From positions 1-8,172 of the forward strand of contig JBCDCC010000111.1 in the NCBI GenBank assembly GCA_039182435.1: a stretch of DNA of 8,172 nt, written 5' to 3'. Within the stretch, counting starts at the first letter, position 1. Each line of letters starts with the position of its first letter. Shown here in pieces: positions 1-7,694 of this stretch. Origin of the DNA: JBCCKC01 sp039182435 (GTDB lineage: Bacteria; Verrucomicrobiota; Verrucomicrobiia; Opitutales; Coraliomargaritaceae). Made by a program: the position numbers and the translations under genes. The notes beneath the pieces were generated by a model, which had not been told where the DNA came from, ran no database searches, and saw only the letters and a program-made list of their open reading frames with translations.

Positions 1-294
1 CAGGTAAGCTTCGCGCATGGCCTTCTTGCCGATGACTCTTTTCTCAAAGCCAGTGAGATCAAAGGTCTCCAGCATGACGACAGTCTTGGCCTGAACGGTG
101 GCCGAACGAACCTGTTCTAAAATGACGCCCATTTCGCCGAAGAAGTCGCCCTTGTGGTGCTCGGCGACGAGTTTTTCCCCGTTGTTTGTCTTCATAAAGA
201 CTTCAACGGTGCCTGACTTGATATAGTAGGCAAAGTCTGATGGATCGCCCTCGCGAACGATTATTTCTCCCGGCTGAAAGGTAAGTGCGCTCAT
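1..294 (-). CDS. Cyclic-nucleotide-binding (CNB/cNMP) domain protein, C-terminal part beyond the window
   Basis: The reading frame starts at 294 and leaves the window after 98 residues, so only the N-terminal domain is visible. It opens MSALTFQPGEIIVREGD, the usual beta-strand entry of a CNB domain. The phosphate-binding cassette follows: FFGEMGVILE at 51-60 and RSATVQA at 63-69, with the acidic residue (Glu54) and the Arg (Arg63) that contact the cyclic nucleotide in family members. Such domains occur in CRP-type regulators, in ion channels and transporters, and as stand-alone sensors; the missing C-terminus would decide which. The start is well fixed because an in-frame TAG lies at 306-304 with no ATG between it and 294. 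No clear Shine-Dalgarno is visible. The gene follows the DUF4153 gene on the same strand after 97 bases, and an inverted repeat lies about 50 bases upstream. Whether it binds cAMP, cGMP or c-di-nucleotides cannot be told. Confidence 0.85.
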   Translation of the reverse strand, partial: MSALTFQPGEIIVREGDPSDFAYYIKSGTVEVFMKTNNGEKLVAEHHKGDFFGEMGVILEQVRSATVQAKTVVMLETFDLTGFEKRVIGKKAMREAYL

Positions 295-344
295 GTCATG
301 AATCTAATGGGCTACACAAAATCTTCTGCCGGGAGCTTCCAAAC

Positions 345-361
345 ATATTTGGATCAAATAT
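345..361. promoter_or_regulatory. AT-rich inverted repeat, possible operator upstream of the CNB gene
   Basis: The arms ATATTTG and CAAATAT are perfect inverted complements separated by GAT. The site lies 51 bases upstream of the CNB-domain gene start and 31 bases beyond the DUF4153 stop. No T-run follows it on the minus strand, so it does not look like an intrinsic terminator for DUF4153. A dimeric regulator site is plausible, but the binding protein is unknown and a chance palindrome in AT-rich DNA is possible. Confidence 0.3.
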
Positions 362-391
362 TCATAAAAAAATATCTATCCGCCGTAGTGA

Positions 392-2188
392 CTAGTTCTC
401 GGGCTGTGTGAAGAGGATATTGAGCCCCGCGTTGCGAATTTCTCTTTTGCTGCGGTAAACACCAGCGTGCTTAAGCATGAGGGTGAACTGCCAGCCCTTC
501 GCTTCATAATCCCATGAAAGTGGATCTTGAGCTCCGGTCCTATGCGCGTCGATCGAGTCTAAGATCGGATCGACCCACTCCTGAGTGTCGATACTGATGA
601 GCGTTTCTTCTTCGATTGCGATGCGGAGCTGTTGGGTGTCCTGATTGTAGTCGAGAGATAAAGTCGTGTCATCGAATTGAATCTCCCGATTGTAACCTGA
701 GCGTTCGTAGAAATTGTAATGAATCATCCACTGGTGTGAATAGGTTGGGTGGATCTGGCTACTGTATCGATACTGAGTCTGACTCATATTATAGTCATTC
801 GTCTCTAAGCCTAGAAAGTCCATGACGCTGTTGGTTTGGCTGTAATGACTTTTCGAAGCGAAGTCTTCCAGGTTTTTGTATGCGTGGAAGGAGGCGAGTG
901 GACCACTCAATGGCGCTGCACCAAAGTGCTCAAATAGATAGCGTAGGCTGCTGCTTAGCTCGCTGGCGGACTCTCGGCTGTAGTCTTCGCTCGTGCTGGG
1001 CACGAGCCTCCCTTCATTCCAGGTGCCAGTTTCTGTCGCCAAAATTTGGATACGTTGGAGCTGGCTCCGCTGGCTCCATGAGAACGCGCTGATGGTCCCT
1101 CCGTAGATAGCGATCAGAGAGATAATTAAGAGAGTCGCTGGTATCCAGCCCACGTGTAGACTGGGCCGGATAATCTTGGCGAGGCAGAGGCCGAAGAGCC
1201 AGATGGCTAAGGCAAGTCCGAGATAGCGATTGATCGTCATGCCGTAATCGTTGAGCCGTATTTGCAGAGCGAGGAAGAGGACGATGGAGAGCGGGAAGAG
1301 TAGGCGAAAGAGCCACTGGTGATAGAGACGGGACCATGTGCGCGCGTAGGCTAATGGCGCACTGAGGACATAGGTGAGCAAGCTGATGACCGAGAGAATG
1401 AAGATGGGCATCGCGACCCAGCCATTGGGCCAAGACTGTAGGATCAAGATCTTCCCGACGTAGGCATAGAGGATGATTAAATAAACGAGGACGAGCGGCA
1501 GGGCGATGAATTGAAGGGTGAAGTGAAGTGGCTTCGGGTAGGCTTTTTCCTCGTCTGCTCTGATTGCGTCTAGTTTAGGGATGCCGCCTAAAAATAACAT
1601 GGGGTGGATGAAAAAGGCGCAGATCGACCAGAGTTGAGCGTATATTTCGGGCTCCATATTCAGTCCGAATAGCTTGTCGATGCTGACGATGGCCAACGCT
1701 AGACCGGCGAAGAGTATGACAGCGTTGATACTACTGAAGAAGAAGCGCAGGAAAAGTGAGAGGTTGAACCGCCAGAGCATTGACTTATCCGCGCTGCGAA
1801 GAAGTGGGACCAGTGCGATGCCTAGATGGAGGCAGAACAAGAGGATGCCGTAGCTGTAAAAGAAACTTTTTGGCGCGTTCTTCAGCTCGGCAGGCATCAC
1901 TATGAATTGATAGCCGATAAGCAGGGTGATGACGACGACAGTGACTCCTCCTCGATGCATCACTCCGGTGATGGCTCGCGCTTCCAACTTCAAATCGGCG
2001 AGCAGACTGAGGACAAAGCCGAGGCCGCAAAGTATAGCTAAGCGGAGGATGGGCACCGCATCATTGCCCAGATTAATGCTGATAACGAGGCAGGCGGTCG
2101 TCGCGGCGGCGGCAAGAGTGGGAGCGGGGAACCGGACCGAAGTTTCCCGCAGACCAGTGGTCATGGCAGGTAGGTTGATCAAAGGCAT
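392..2188 (-). CDS. DUF4153 domain-containing integral membrane protein
   Basis: This 598-residue protein has a large N-terminal membrane domain and a soluble C-terminal part. Hydrophobic segments are visible at roughly 24-40, 45-66, 79-98, 109-130, 143-170, 186-203, 223-250, 258-280, 292-310, 322-340 and 347-368. The segment with LVLVYLIILYAYVGKILI followed by WPNGWV (about 232-257), and the SAFSWSQRSQLQRI stretch right after the last helix (368-380), are typical of DUF4153 proteins as I recall them. Residues from about 380 to the end are polar, rich in Ser, Tyr and Gln, and probably lie outside the membrane. The family's function is not established, so none is assigned. The start at 2188 gives the full N-terminus; an in-frame ATG at 2164 is an alternative, and neither has a well-placed Shine-Dalgarno. 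The gene follows the DUF4250 gene after 38 bases and may be cotranscribed with it. Confidence 0.85.
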   Translation of the reverse strand: MPLINLPAMTTGLRETSVRFPAPTLAAAATTACLVISINLGNDAVPILRLAILCGLGFVLSLLADLKLEARAITGVMHRGGVTVVVITLLIGYQFIVMPAELKNAPKSFFYSYGILLFCLHLGIALVPLLRSADKSMLWRFNLSLFLRFFFSSINAVILFAGLALAIVSIDKLFGLNMEPEIYAQLWSICAFFIHPMLFLGGIPKLDAIRADEEKAYPKPLHFTLQFIALPLVLVYLIILYAYVGKILILQSWPNGWVAMPIFILSVISLLTYVLSAPLAYARTWSRLYHQWLFRLLFPLSIVLFLALQIRLNDYGMTINRYLGLALAIWLFGLCLAKIIRPSLHVGWIPATLLIISLIAIYGGTISAFSWSQRSQLQRIQILATETGTWNEGRLVPSTSEDYSRESASELSSSLRYLFEHFGAAPLSGPLASFHAYKNLEDFASKSHYSQTNSVMDFLGLETNDYNMSQTQYRYSSQIHPTYSHQWMIHYNFYERSGYNREIQFDDTTLSLDYNQDTQQLRIAIEEETLISIDTQEWVDPILDSIDAHRTGAQDPLSWDYEAKGWQFTLMLKHAGVYRSKREIRNAGLNILFTQPEN

Positions 2189-2226
2189 GCTTAAAAGCTA
2201 GCCACCCTGCGCGCAAAGCGGAATCC

Positions 2227-2415
2227 TTATCTGAATTGTTTTTGTGACTCGACGTAGTCATAGCCGGCTACCCGAAGATATTCGATCAGTGCCTTTTGCT
2301 CGATGTCGTGGCGACGGCAGAGGTCATGGAGATCGTCACAATTATTGCGCAACTCAGTATTCACGAGACCGATTAAGAGATGTGGGTCCATCGACTGAAA
2401 ATTGCTTAGATCCAT
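2227..2415 (-). CDS. DUF4250 domain-containing small protein
   Basis: The product is 62 residues and matches the DUF4250 pattern over its whole length: Asp-Pro-x-Leu-Leu near the start (10-14), VNTELRNNCDDLHDLC (18-33), the helical DIEQKALIEYLRVAGY (37-52) and a terminal Tyr/Gln/Phe-rich tail ending KQFR. The middle resembles a small helix-turn-helix-like fold (a short 'Leu-Cys-x-x-x-Asp-Ile' turn and a second helix), but DNA binding is not shown for the family. The ATG at 2415 gives the usual length; only a weak purine stretch (AAAAG) precedes it. The gene is divergent from the ABC ATPase gene, with 112 bases between the two starts, and lies 38 bases upstream of the DUF4153 gene. I assign it by pattern memory; the biological role is unknown. 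Confidence 0.8.
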   Translation of the reverse strand: MDLSNFQSMDPHLLIGLVNTELRNNCDDLHDLCRRHDIEQKALIEYLRVAGYDYVESQKQFR

Positions 2416-2490
2416 CTTTTGTGAAAATTTAAGATGCTTTTGGGCGGTGCAAGGGTGATCTGATAGGGGTGGAAATTTGTGGCTTACCTA

Positions 2491-2518
2491 TTGAAGTGTG
2501 CAGTGAGTTGCCTATACC
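2491..2518 (+). promoter_or_regulatory. Weak sigma-70-like promoter candidate for the ABC ATPase gene
   Basis: TTGAAG at 2491-2496 and TATACC at 2513-2518 are separated by 16 bases, and each matches the consensus at four of six positions. Transcription would begin only a few bases before the ATG at 2528, giving an almost leaderless message. That would fit the absence of a Shine-Dalgarno there. The match is weak and could be chance. Confidence 0.22.
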
Positions 2519-2527
2519 TACGTTTCA

Positions 2528-3328
<801 letters not shown>

Positions 3329-3371
3329 GCCAGCGCCTCTGCGCCCACAGAATCAAGACAGGAACCCATCT

Positions 3372-3509
3372 ATGAAAAAGACACCTAAACTTCTTATCGC
3401 TGCTATCGCGCTTTGCTATGCCGTGCTGGCCTCCGGTTGTAACACGGTTCGCGGACTCGGCGAGGATGTGCAGAATCTCGGTGAATCTATGCAAGAAGTC
3501 GGAAAGTAG
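3372..3509 (+). CDS. Entericidin A/B family small lipoprotein
   Basis: This 45-residue protein begins MKKTPKLLIAAIALCYAVLASGC. A basic N-terminus and hydrophobic core lead to the lipobox Leu-Ala-Ser-Gly-Cys, with lipidation expected at Cys23. The mature part, NTVRGLGEDVQNLGESMQEVGK, has the 'NTVRG-GEDVQ--G' pattern of entericidins. In enterobacteria these are tiny envelope lipoproteins, EcnB linked to stationary-phase bacteriolysis and EcnA its antidote; which role applies here, if either, is unknown, and most relatives are single copies of undefined role. A longer reading frame opens upstream at 3270 inside the ABC ATPase gene, but the signal peptide fixes the start at 3372. An AGG at 3359-3361 lies about 10 bases before the ATG. 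The gene begins 43 bases after the ABC ATPase stop on the same strand and may share its transcript. Confidence 0.85.
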   Translation: MKKTPKLLIAAIALCYAVLASGCNTVRGLGEDVQNLGESMQEVGK

Positions 3510-3521
3510 GCTCGGTCCTCG

Positions 3522-3542
3522 TGGCGACAGCCGCCGATTTTT
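3522..3542 (+). terminator. Possible intrinsic terminator after the entericidin gene
   Basis: GGCG at 3523-3526 can pair with CGCC at 3532-3535 around a five-base loop, followed by a run of five T (3538-3542). It lies between two converging genes, just after the plus-strand stop at 3509. The stem is only four pairs, so it is weak. Confidence 0.35.
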
Positions 3543-3576
3543 CGCGTTTTGCGATGCCTAATCGATAGGAGGGCTT

Positions 3577-3915
3577 CTAGATGAGCCCGTTTTGCTGCAT
3601 CTTCTTCAGTTGATTCGCATCGACTGAATCGGGGGCCCGCTTGTCGTTGCCTGCAGTTTTATTGTAGCGGCCAGTGACTTTGTCCTTCTCGTAGCGCGTG
3701 AAGCCGTGTTTCTCGACGTTTTCGTTGGTCAGCTTCGATTTCGTTGCGCCCTCGGTGTATTTATTCGAAACATTGGGGGCATAAAAGACTTTGCGGACAG
3801 GGTTGCCCGTCTTGGGGTGAGTCTTCAAGGCGGGATCGGACATCCGCTGAATGACTTCGAAAGCGTCTCCGTCGCTTCCATCTGGTAGGATTTCCTGATA
3901 GATGTAGGTTGGCAT
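3577..3915 (-). CDS. FmdB-like small protein lacking the zinc-ribbon cysteines
   Basis: The 112-residue product starts MPTYIYQE and continues with FEVIQRMSDPALKTHPKTGNPVRKVFYAP (19-47). This is the frame of FmdB-type putative regulatory zinc ribbons (MPTYEYxCxxCGxxFExxQxMxDxPLxxCPxCGxPVRRV). Here every cysteine is gone: the first CxxC region is replaced by an Asp/Gly-rich stretch (10-18), and the second pair reads His33-Pro-Lys-Thr36. Zinc binding by the usual ligands is therefore impossible. The rest (48-112) is polar and charged, with GFTRYEKDKVTGRYNKTAG at 71-89. The reading frame is open up to 3960, but the family start MPTY fixes the ATG at 3915. No clear Shine-Dalgarno is visible. The gene diverges from nuoB with 184 bases between starts. 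I recall similar cysteine-free versions from Planctomycetes/Verrucomicrobia; function unknown. Confidence 0.72.
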   Translation of the reverse strand: MPTYIYQEILPDGSDGDAFEVIQRMSDPALKTHPKTGNPVRKVFYAPNVSNKYTEGATKSKLTNENVEKHGFTRYEKDKVTGRYNKTAGNDKRAPDSVDANQLKKMQQNGLI

Positions 3916-3989
3916 AGCGAAAATTGGAGTTAATTTTCCTCTGAGTGCAAGAGAAGACAAATTATCCTCAACATGGGTATTACGAATGC

Positions 3990-4017
3990 TTATCGTGAGC
4001 TATCAATTGTGTATAAA
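3990..4017 (+). promoter_or_regulatory. Candidate promoter for the nuo operon
   Basis: A good -10-like TATAAA lies at 4012-4017 in the divergent gap before nuoB, but the -35 position (TTATCG, 3990-3995, 16-base spacing) is poor. It would give a leader of roughly 75 bases. The rest of this 184-base gap shows no riboswitch, repeat or gene that I can recognise. Confidence 0.22.
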
Positions 4018-4099
4018 ATCAAATTGCAGCTTGCATGGGGTAGGGCTGAAACTAAGTTTCGCTCGTTCTGGGAATTCCCGCCCTTGCACGACTCGAGAC

Positions 4100-4645
4100 A
4101 TGCAAAATAAAATAGTAGCCTACGACAGCAAAGTAGAGGGTGAGGTCATCGTCACCCAAGCGGATGCTGTGATTAACTGGATACGCAAGCACTCCGTCTG
4201 GCCAATGCCGATGGGCCTTGCCTGTTGCGCCATTGAGCTGATGGCGGCCGGGGGCTCGCGCTTTGACATCTCGCGTTTTGGGATGGAAGTGATGCGTTTT
4301 TCACCGCGCCAGGCAGATTGTATGATCGTGGCTGGCACGGTGACCTACAAGATGGCGGAAGTGGTTCGCAGAATTTATGAGCAGATGGCTGAGCCCAAAT
4401 GGGTCGTGGCGATGGGTGCCTGCGCGAGCACAGGCGGTATGTATCGTTCCTACGCCACACTTCAGGGAGTTGATCGGATTGTTCCGGTTGATGTCTATAT
4501 CAGTGGCTGCCCACCTCGTCCGGAAGCTTTACTGGATGCGATGATTAAACTGCAGGATAAAATTGGTCGCGAGAGCGCGCTGAAGAACTTGACTGCCCAA
4601 AACGCTGAATTCCTCGAGGCGGCAGGAGCTGCGAAGGGAGCTTGA
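4100..4645 (+). CDS. nuoB: NADH-quinone oxidoreductase subunit B
   Basis: NuoB lies at the junction of the peripheral and membrane arms of complex I and carries cluster N2, the last 4Fe-4S centre, which passes electrons to quinone. The 181-residue protein has the four N2 ligands: adjacent Cys42-Cys43 in GLACCAIELMA, Cys108 in MGACASTGGMY and Cys137 in ISGCPPRPEALLDA. The spacings of 65 and 29 equal those in the Thermus subunit (Cys46, 111, 140). RFDISRFGMEVMRFSPRQAD (54-73) is also canonical. The frame is open back to 3986, but those extra residues are unlike the family; Met-Gln-Asn at 4100 is the natural start, with only a weak GAG as ribosome site. It is the first nuo gene here, followed by nuoC after 5 bases. 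No nuoA is found upstream, although it usually precedes nuoB. Confidence 0.97.
   Translation: MQNKIVAYDSKVEGEVIVTQADAVINWIRKHSVWPMPMGLACCAIELMAAGGSRFDISRFGMEVMRFSPRQADCMIVAGTVTYKMAEVVRRIYEQMAEPKWVVAMGACASTGGMYRSYATLQGVDRIVPVDVYISGCPPRPEALLDAMIKLQDKIGRESALKNLTAQNAEFLEAAGAAKGA
4634..4640 (+). promoter_or_regulatory. Shine-Dalgarno site deciding the nuoC start
   Basis: AAGGGAG ends 10 bases before the ATG at 4651 and lies inside the end of nuoB. An in-frame TTG at 4642 is only one base from it, too close for initiation. This supports 4651 as the nuoC start. Confidence 0.6.
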
Positions 4646-4650
4646 TCGAT

Positions 4651-5259
4651 ATGGCCGACACTAAAACGGCGCTCTTACTTGAGCGTTTCGCCTACCTAAG
4701 TGAGCGAGAATCTTCTGATCACCCAGCGGTGAATTGCCCTGCGGATAAGTTGATCGAATTCTGCACCGCCCTGCGCGATGAATTTGCCTACGACATGCTG
4801 GTCGATGTCACTGCAATCGACTGGGATGCGTCGAGCCCGCGCTTTACCGGAGTCTACCACTTTCTGTCCTCCAGCGAACACGCTTACCTCCGGGTCGCGG
4901 CGGATTGCGTCGATAATTTCACGCCGACTTTGCCCTCGCTTGTCCCGCTGTTCGCTTCGGCGGATTGGCACGAGCGTGAGACCTACGATTTGATGGGGAT
5001 TCACTATGAAGGTCACCCGAATCTGCGTCGTATTTTGATGTGGGATGATTATCCCTACCACCCACTGCGTAAGGAGTTCCCCTTGGCAGGTATCGAAGTG
5101 CCGCTCCCTGCGGATGATGTGGCGGAACGCACGGATGCCAAGGTGCTGCCTGCGCCGATGATGGGGGGGCCGTTCGTATCCTCAGCAGATGGACCCATGA
5201 GCCAAACCGAGCCCGCTGCGAAAGACGAGAGCTGGACTGAGAAAGAGGAGAATCGTTAG
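4651..5259 (+). CDS. nuoC: NADH-quinone oxidoreductase subunit C (30 kDa type)
   Basis: NuoC is a structural subunit of the peripheral arm, without a cofactor, that packs against NuoD. The 202-residue protein contains the family signature at about 106-147: HERETYDLMGIHYEGHPNLR, then RILMWDDYPYHPLRKEFPL. Upstream, FAYDMLVDVTAIDW (46-59) and a VYHFLSSSEHAYLRV strand pair (67-81) match the alpha/beta fold. The last 50 or so residues are a polar Pro/Glu/Asp-rich tail (to KEENR) beyond the conserved domain. NuoC is separate from NuoD, unlike the fused NuoCD of enterobacteria. The start at 4651 has a good Shine-Dalgarno. nuoD follows after 17 bases. Confidence 0.95.
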   Translation: MADTKTALLLERFAYLSERESSDHPAVNCPADKLIEFCTALRDEFAYDMLVDVTAIDWDASSPRFTGVYHFLSSSEHAYLRVAADCVDNFTPTLPSLVPLFASADWHERETYDLMGIHYEGHPNLRRILMWDDYPYHPLRKEFPLAGIEVPLPADDVAERTDAKVLPAPMMGGPFVSSADGPMSQTEPAAKDESWTEKEENR

Positions 5260-5276
5260 CCGGAGAATTATAAGGA

Positions 5277-6515
5277 ATGCCTACAACTAAAGAGATTACG
5301 ATCAGTGACGTCGGCTCTCGCAGTAGTGAGATCGAAGGCGAGCTCCATAGCGAGACGATGGCACTCAATGTCGGGCCCTCGCACCCGACGACGCACGGCG
5401 TGCTCCGCCTGATGATGGAGCTGGACGGCGATGTGATTAAAAAGTGTGAACCTGTCTTAGGCTACCTACACCGGGGCGATGAGAAGATCGCTGAGAACAT
5501 GACTTACAATCAGTTCGTTCCCTACACGGATCGACTGGACTACCTTGCTCCGCTGGCAAACAACGTGGCTTACGCCATGGCAGTGGAGAAGCTCGCTGCC
5601 CTTGAGGTGCCGGAACGTTGCCAAGCGATTAGGGTGATCTGTTGTGAGCTGGCTCGGATTTCTTCGCACTTGCTGGGAATTGGCGTTTACGGGATGGATG
5701 CCGGTGCTTGGACTGTCTTTATGTATACCTTTACTGAGCGTGAGAAACTCTACACGCTCTTCGAGGAGTTGACTGGTGCCCGTTTCACGACGAGCTACAC
5801 ACGGATTGGCGGCGTCGCCCGTGATATTCCCGATGGCTGGCTGGGCCGCGTGAATCAGTTCTGTAAAGAAGTCATTCCAGTGATCGACCAAGTGGAGAAT
5901 TTGCTGACGCGCAACCGTATCTTCATGGACCGAACGGTGGGTATCGGCACGATCTCGAAGGAAGACGCCCTGAGCTACGGTCTGACTGGGCCGAACCTGC
6001 GTGCCAGCGGCATCGATCTCGATCTGCGTAAGGATAAGCCTTACCTTGGCTATGAGAACTACGACTTTGATGTGCCGATTGGTGAGAATGGCGACTGCTA
6101 TGACCGCTACCTGATTCGTGGGGAAGAGGTCCGCCAGAGTGTGCGTATCGTCAAACAGGTCATTGATAAGTTCCCAGACGGGTCCTATTACGCTGAAGAT
6201 GCGAAGAAGATTTTTGCGCCGCAAAAAGCGAAGGTCCTGACGAGTATGGAGGAGTTGATTCAAAACTTCATGATCGTGACCGAGGGCCCGCAAATTCCTC
6301 CCGGCGAAGTTTACTTTGAGGCGGAAAACCCGAAGGGTGCCCTCGGATTCTTCATCGTATCCAGGGGAGGCGGCGTGCCGTATCGTCTGAAAATCCGCGG
6401 CCCTTCATTCTGTAATCTGAGCATAATCGACAAGATGATCCCCGGGCATTACTTAACCGATGTGACTGTGATCTTAGGATCGCTCGATTTCGTGATGGGG
6501 GAGTGCGACCGATAA
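5277..6515 (+). CDS. nuoD: NADH-quinone oxidoreductase subunit D (49 kDa type)
   Basis: NuoD forms the quinone-binding cavity together with NuoB. The 412-residue protein is full length, running from GPSHPTTHG (33-41) through GYLHRGDEK (62-70), YTDRLDYL (83-90), CELARISSHLLGIG (123-136) and TSYTRIGG (172-179) to the conserved end SLDFVMGECDR. The two residues that contact the quinone headgroup in Thermus and bovine enzymes (His and Tyr, 49 apart) correspond to His40 and Tyr89 here, also 49 apart. Nothing suggests a non-functional copy. A GGAG at 5262-5265 lies 11 bases before the ATG. The gene lies 17 bases after nuoC and 71 bases before nuoE. Confidence 0.97.
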   Translation: MPTTKEITISDVGSRSSEIEGELHSETMALNVGPSHPTTHGVLRLMMELDGDVIKKCEPVLGYLHRGDEKIAENMTYNQFVPYTDRLDYLAPLANNVAYAMAVEKLAALEVPERCQAIRVICCELARISSHLLGIGVYGMDAGAWTVFMYTFTEREKLYTLFEELTGARFTTSYTRIGGVARDIPDGWLGRVNQFCKEVIPVIDQVENLLTRNRIFMDRTVGIGTISKEDALSYGLTGPNLRASGIDLDLRKDKPYLGYENYDFDVPIGENGDCYDRYLIRGEEVRQSVRIVKQVIDKFPDGSYYAEDAKKIFAPQKAKVLTSMEELIQNFMIVTEGPQIPPGEVYFEAENPKGALGFFIVSRGGGVPYRLKIRGPSFCNLSIIDKMIPGHYLTDVTVILGSLDFVMGECDR

Positions 6516-6586
6516 ATAATGATGCTGATGGCGAGCCGCACTCGTCACACAGACTCCTAACTTTGATTGACTAGACGTTTTCAACC

Positions 6587-7066
6587 ATGAATTTAAAACC
6601 TGATACCATTGCCAAGATAGACGCGCTTGTGCCGCGTTATCCGGTCACGCGCAGTGCCGCGCTTCCCTTGTGCCATCTGGTGCAAGAAGATCAGGGTTAT
6701 CTCTCCAATGAGGCGATGGAATGGATCGCTGAGCGATTGGATCTCCAACCGATCAACATCATCGAGTTGGTGACCTTTTATCCGATGCTAAGGACAGAGG
6801 CGCCGGGTAAGTATCAGGTGCGTGTTTGCCGCACACTCCCATGTGCGCTCGCGGGTGCTTACAAGACTTGCCAGCGTTTCGAAGAAGAGTTTAAGTGCGA
6901 GGTCGGCCACACGAGTGAAGACGGACTGGTCACGCTTGAATATGTCGAGTGTCACGCGGATTGCGGTCGCGCTCCGGTAGTTATGATCGGTGAAGATGAA
7001 TACACCGACATCGATCCGGATAAGGCCTCGGAGTTGGCCAGCAAAATGAAGGAAGGCTCCCTCTAG
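6587..7066 (+). CDS. nuoE: NADH-quinone oxidoreductase subunit E (24 kDa type, 2Fe-2S)
   Basis: NuoE is the thioredoxin-fold subunit that carries the 2Fe-2S cluster N1a and sits beside NuoF at the NADH-oxidising tip. The 159-residue protein has the expected helical N-terminus (LCHLVQEDQGYLSNEAMEWIA, 28-48) and VTFYPMLRTEAPGKYQV (62-78). The four ligands are Cys81 and Cys86 (CRTLPCALAG) and Cys122 and Cys126 (VECHADCGRAPVVMI). The length is normal. It follows nuoD after 71 bases, a longer gap than between the other nuo genes, with no Shine-Dalgarno and no recognisable element in it. nuoF follows after 31 bases. Confidence 0.96.
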   Translation: MNLKPDTIAKIDALVPRYPVTRSAALPLCHLVQEDQGYLSNEAMEWIAERLDLQPINIIELVTFYPMLRTEAPGKYQVRVCRTLPCALAGAYKTCQRFEEEFKCEVGHTSEDGLVTLEYVECHADCGRAPVVMIGEDEYTDIDPDKASELASKMKEGSL

Positions 7067-7097
7067 GCACGAACTGATGCTGATCTAGGAATTTATA

Positions 7098-7694
7098 ATG
7101 GCTATCGAAGAACAACGTTTGATCCTCAAGTATGTAGACGAGCCCGGCTACACCAACGACATCGACTGCTACATGGAGCACGGTGGTTACGAGGAGCTGA
7201 AGAAGGCGGTTACGATGAAGCCGGAAGACATCTGTGCGGAAGTCATGGAGTCTGGCGTGCGTGGTCGTGGTGGCGCGGGTTTCCCGGCTGGCATGAAGTG
7301 GAAGTTCCTCGACCGCAAATCTGGCAAGCCGATCTACCTGATCTGTAATGCCGACGAGTCGGAGCCCGGCACGTTCAAGGATCGTCAGGTCATCCATAAG
7401 GACCCGCATCAACTGATTGAAGGCATGATGTGTGCGGCTTTTGCGATCCAAGCGAAGCTAGCTTTTATTTACATCCGAGGGGAGTTTTTCGATGGCTACA
7501 AAATCCTTGAGCGCGCCATAGAAGAGGCGAGAGCGAAGAATTTTCTCGGGGACAACATTCTCGGTTCAGGCTACTCATGTGATATTATCGTCCACCGCGG
7601 TGCGGGCGCTTATATCTGCGGTGAAGAGACGGGCCTGATCGAATCATTGGAAGGCAATCGTGCGAACCCCCGGATTAAGCCACCATACTTTCCC
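7098..7694 (+). CDS. nuoF: NADH-quinone oxidoreductase subunit F, 3' half missing at a sequence junction
   Basis: NuoF binds NADH and FMN and holds cluster N3. The first 199 residues are normal: GVRGRGGAGFPAGMKW (53-68), the glycine-rich FMN/NADH loop; CNADESEPGTFKDR (83-96); and GAGAYICGEETGLIESLEG (168-186), where Gly179 replaces a common Ala. After RIKPPYFP (192-199) the family normally continues Ala-Val with a GLYxCPTxVNNVETL stretch, but here the frame reads Asp-Pro-Val-Ser followed by six arginines and other unrelated residues until a stop at 7907. About 230 residues are missing, including the C-terminal CGxCxPCR ligands of N3. The frame beyond 7694 is antisense to a NADAR gene and is not NuoF. 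A good AGGA lies at 7087-7090, seven bases before the ATG. As written, this copy could not support complex I activity; a chimeric sequence is the likelier explanation. Confidence 0.93.

Noticed and set aside
3329..3350. Terminator hairpin after the ABC ATPase gene (GCGC-CTCT-GCGC)
   Set aside because: The stem is only four bases, with no T-run after it; readthrough to the lipoprotein gene is likely.
3916..3960. 15-residue extension of the FmdB-like protein
   Set aside because: Family proteins begin at MPTY, which corresponds to 3915.
3986..4099. N-terminal extension of nuoB from an upstream ATG
   Set aside because: The extra 38 residues are not like NuoB, and the family start fits the ATG at 4100.
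5466..6293. Long minus-strand open frame opposite nuoD (275 codons)
   Set aside because: It is the antisense of a strongly conserved gene, has no recognisable domain and arises from codon bias.
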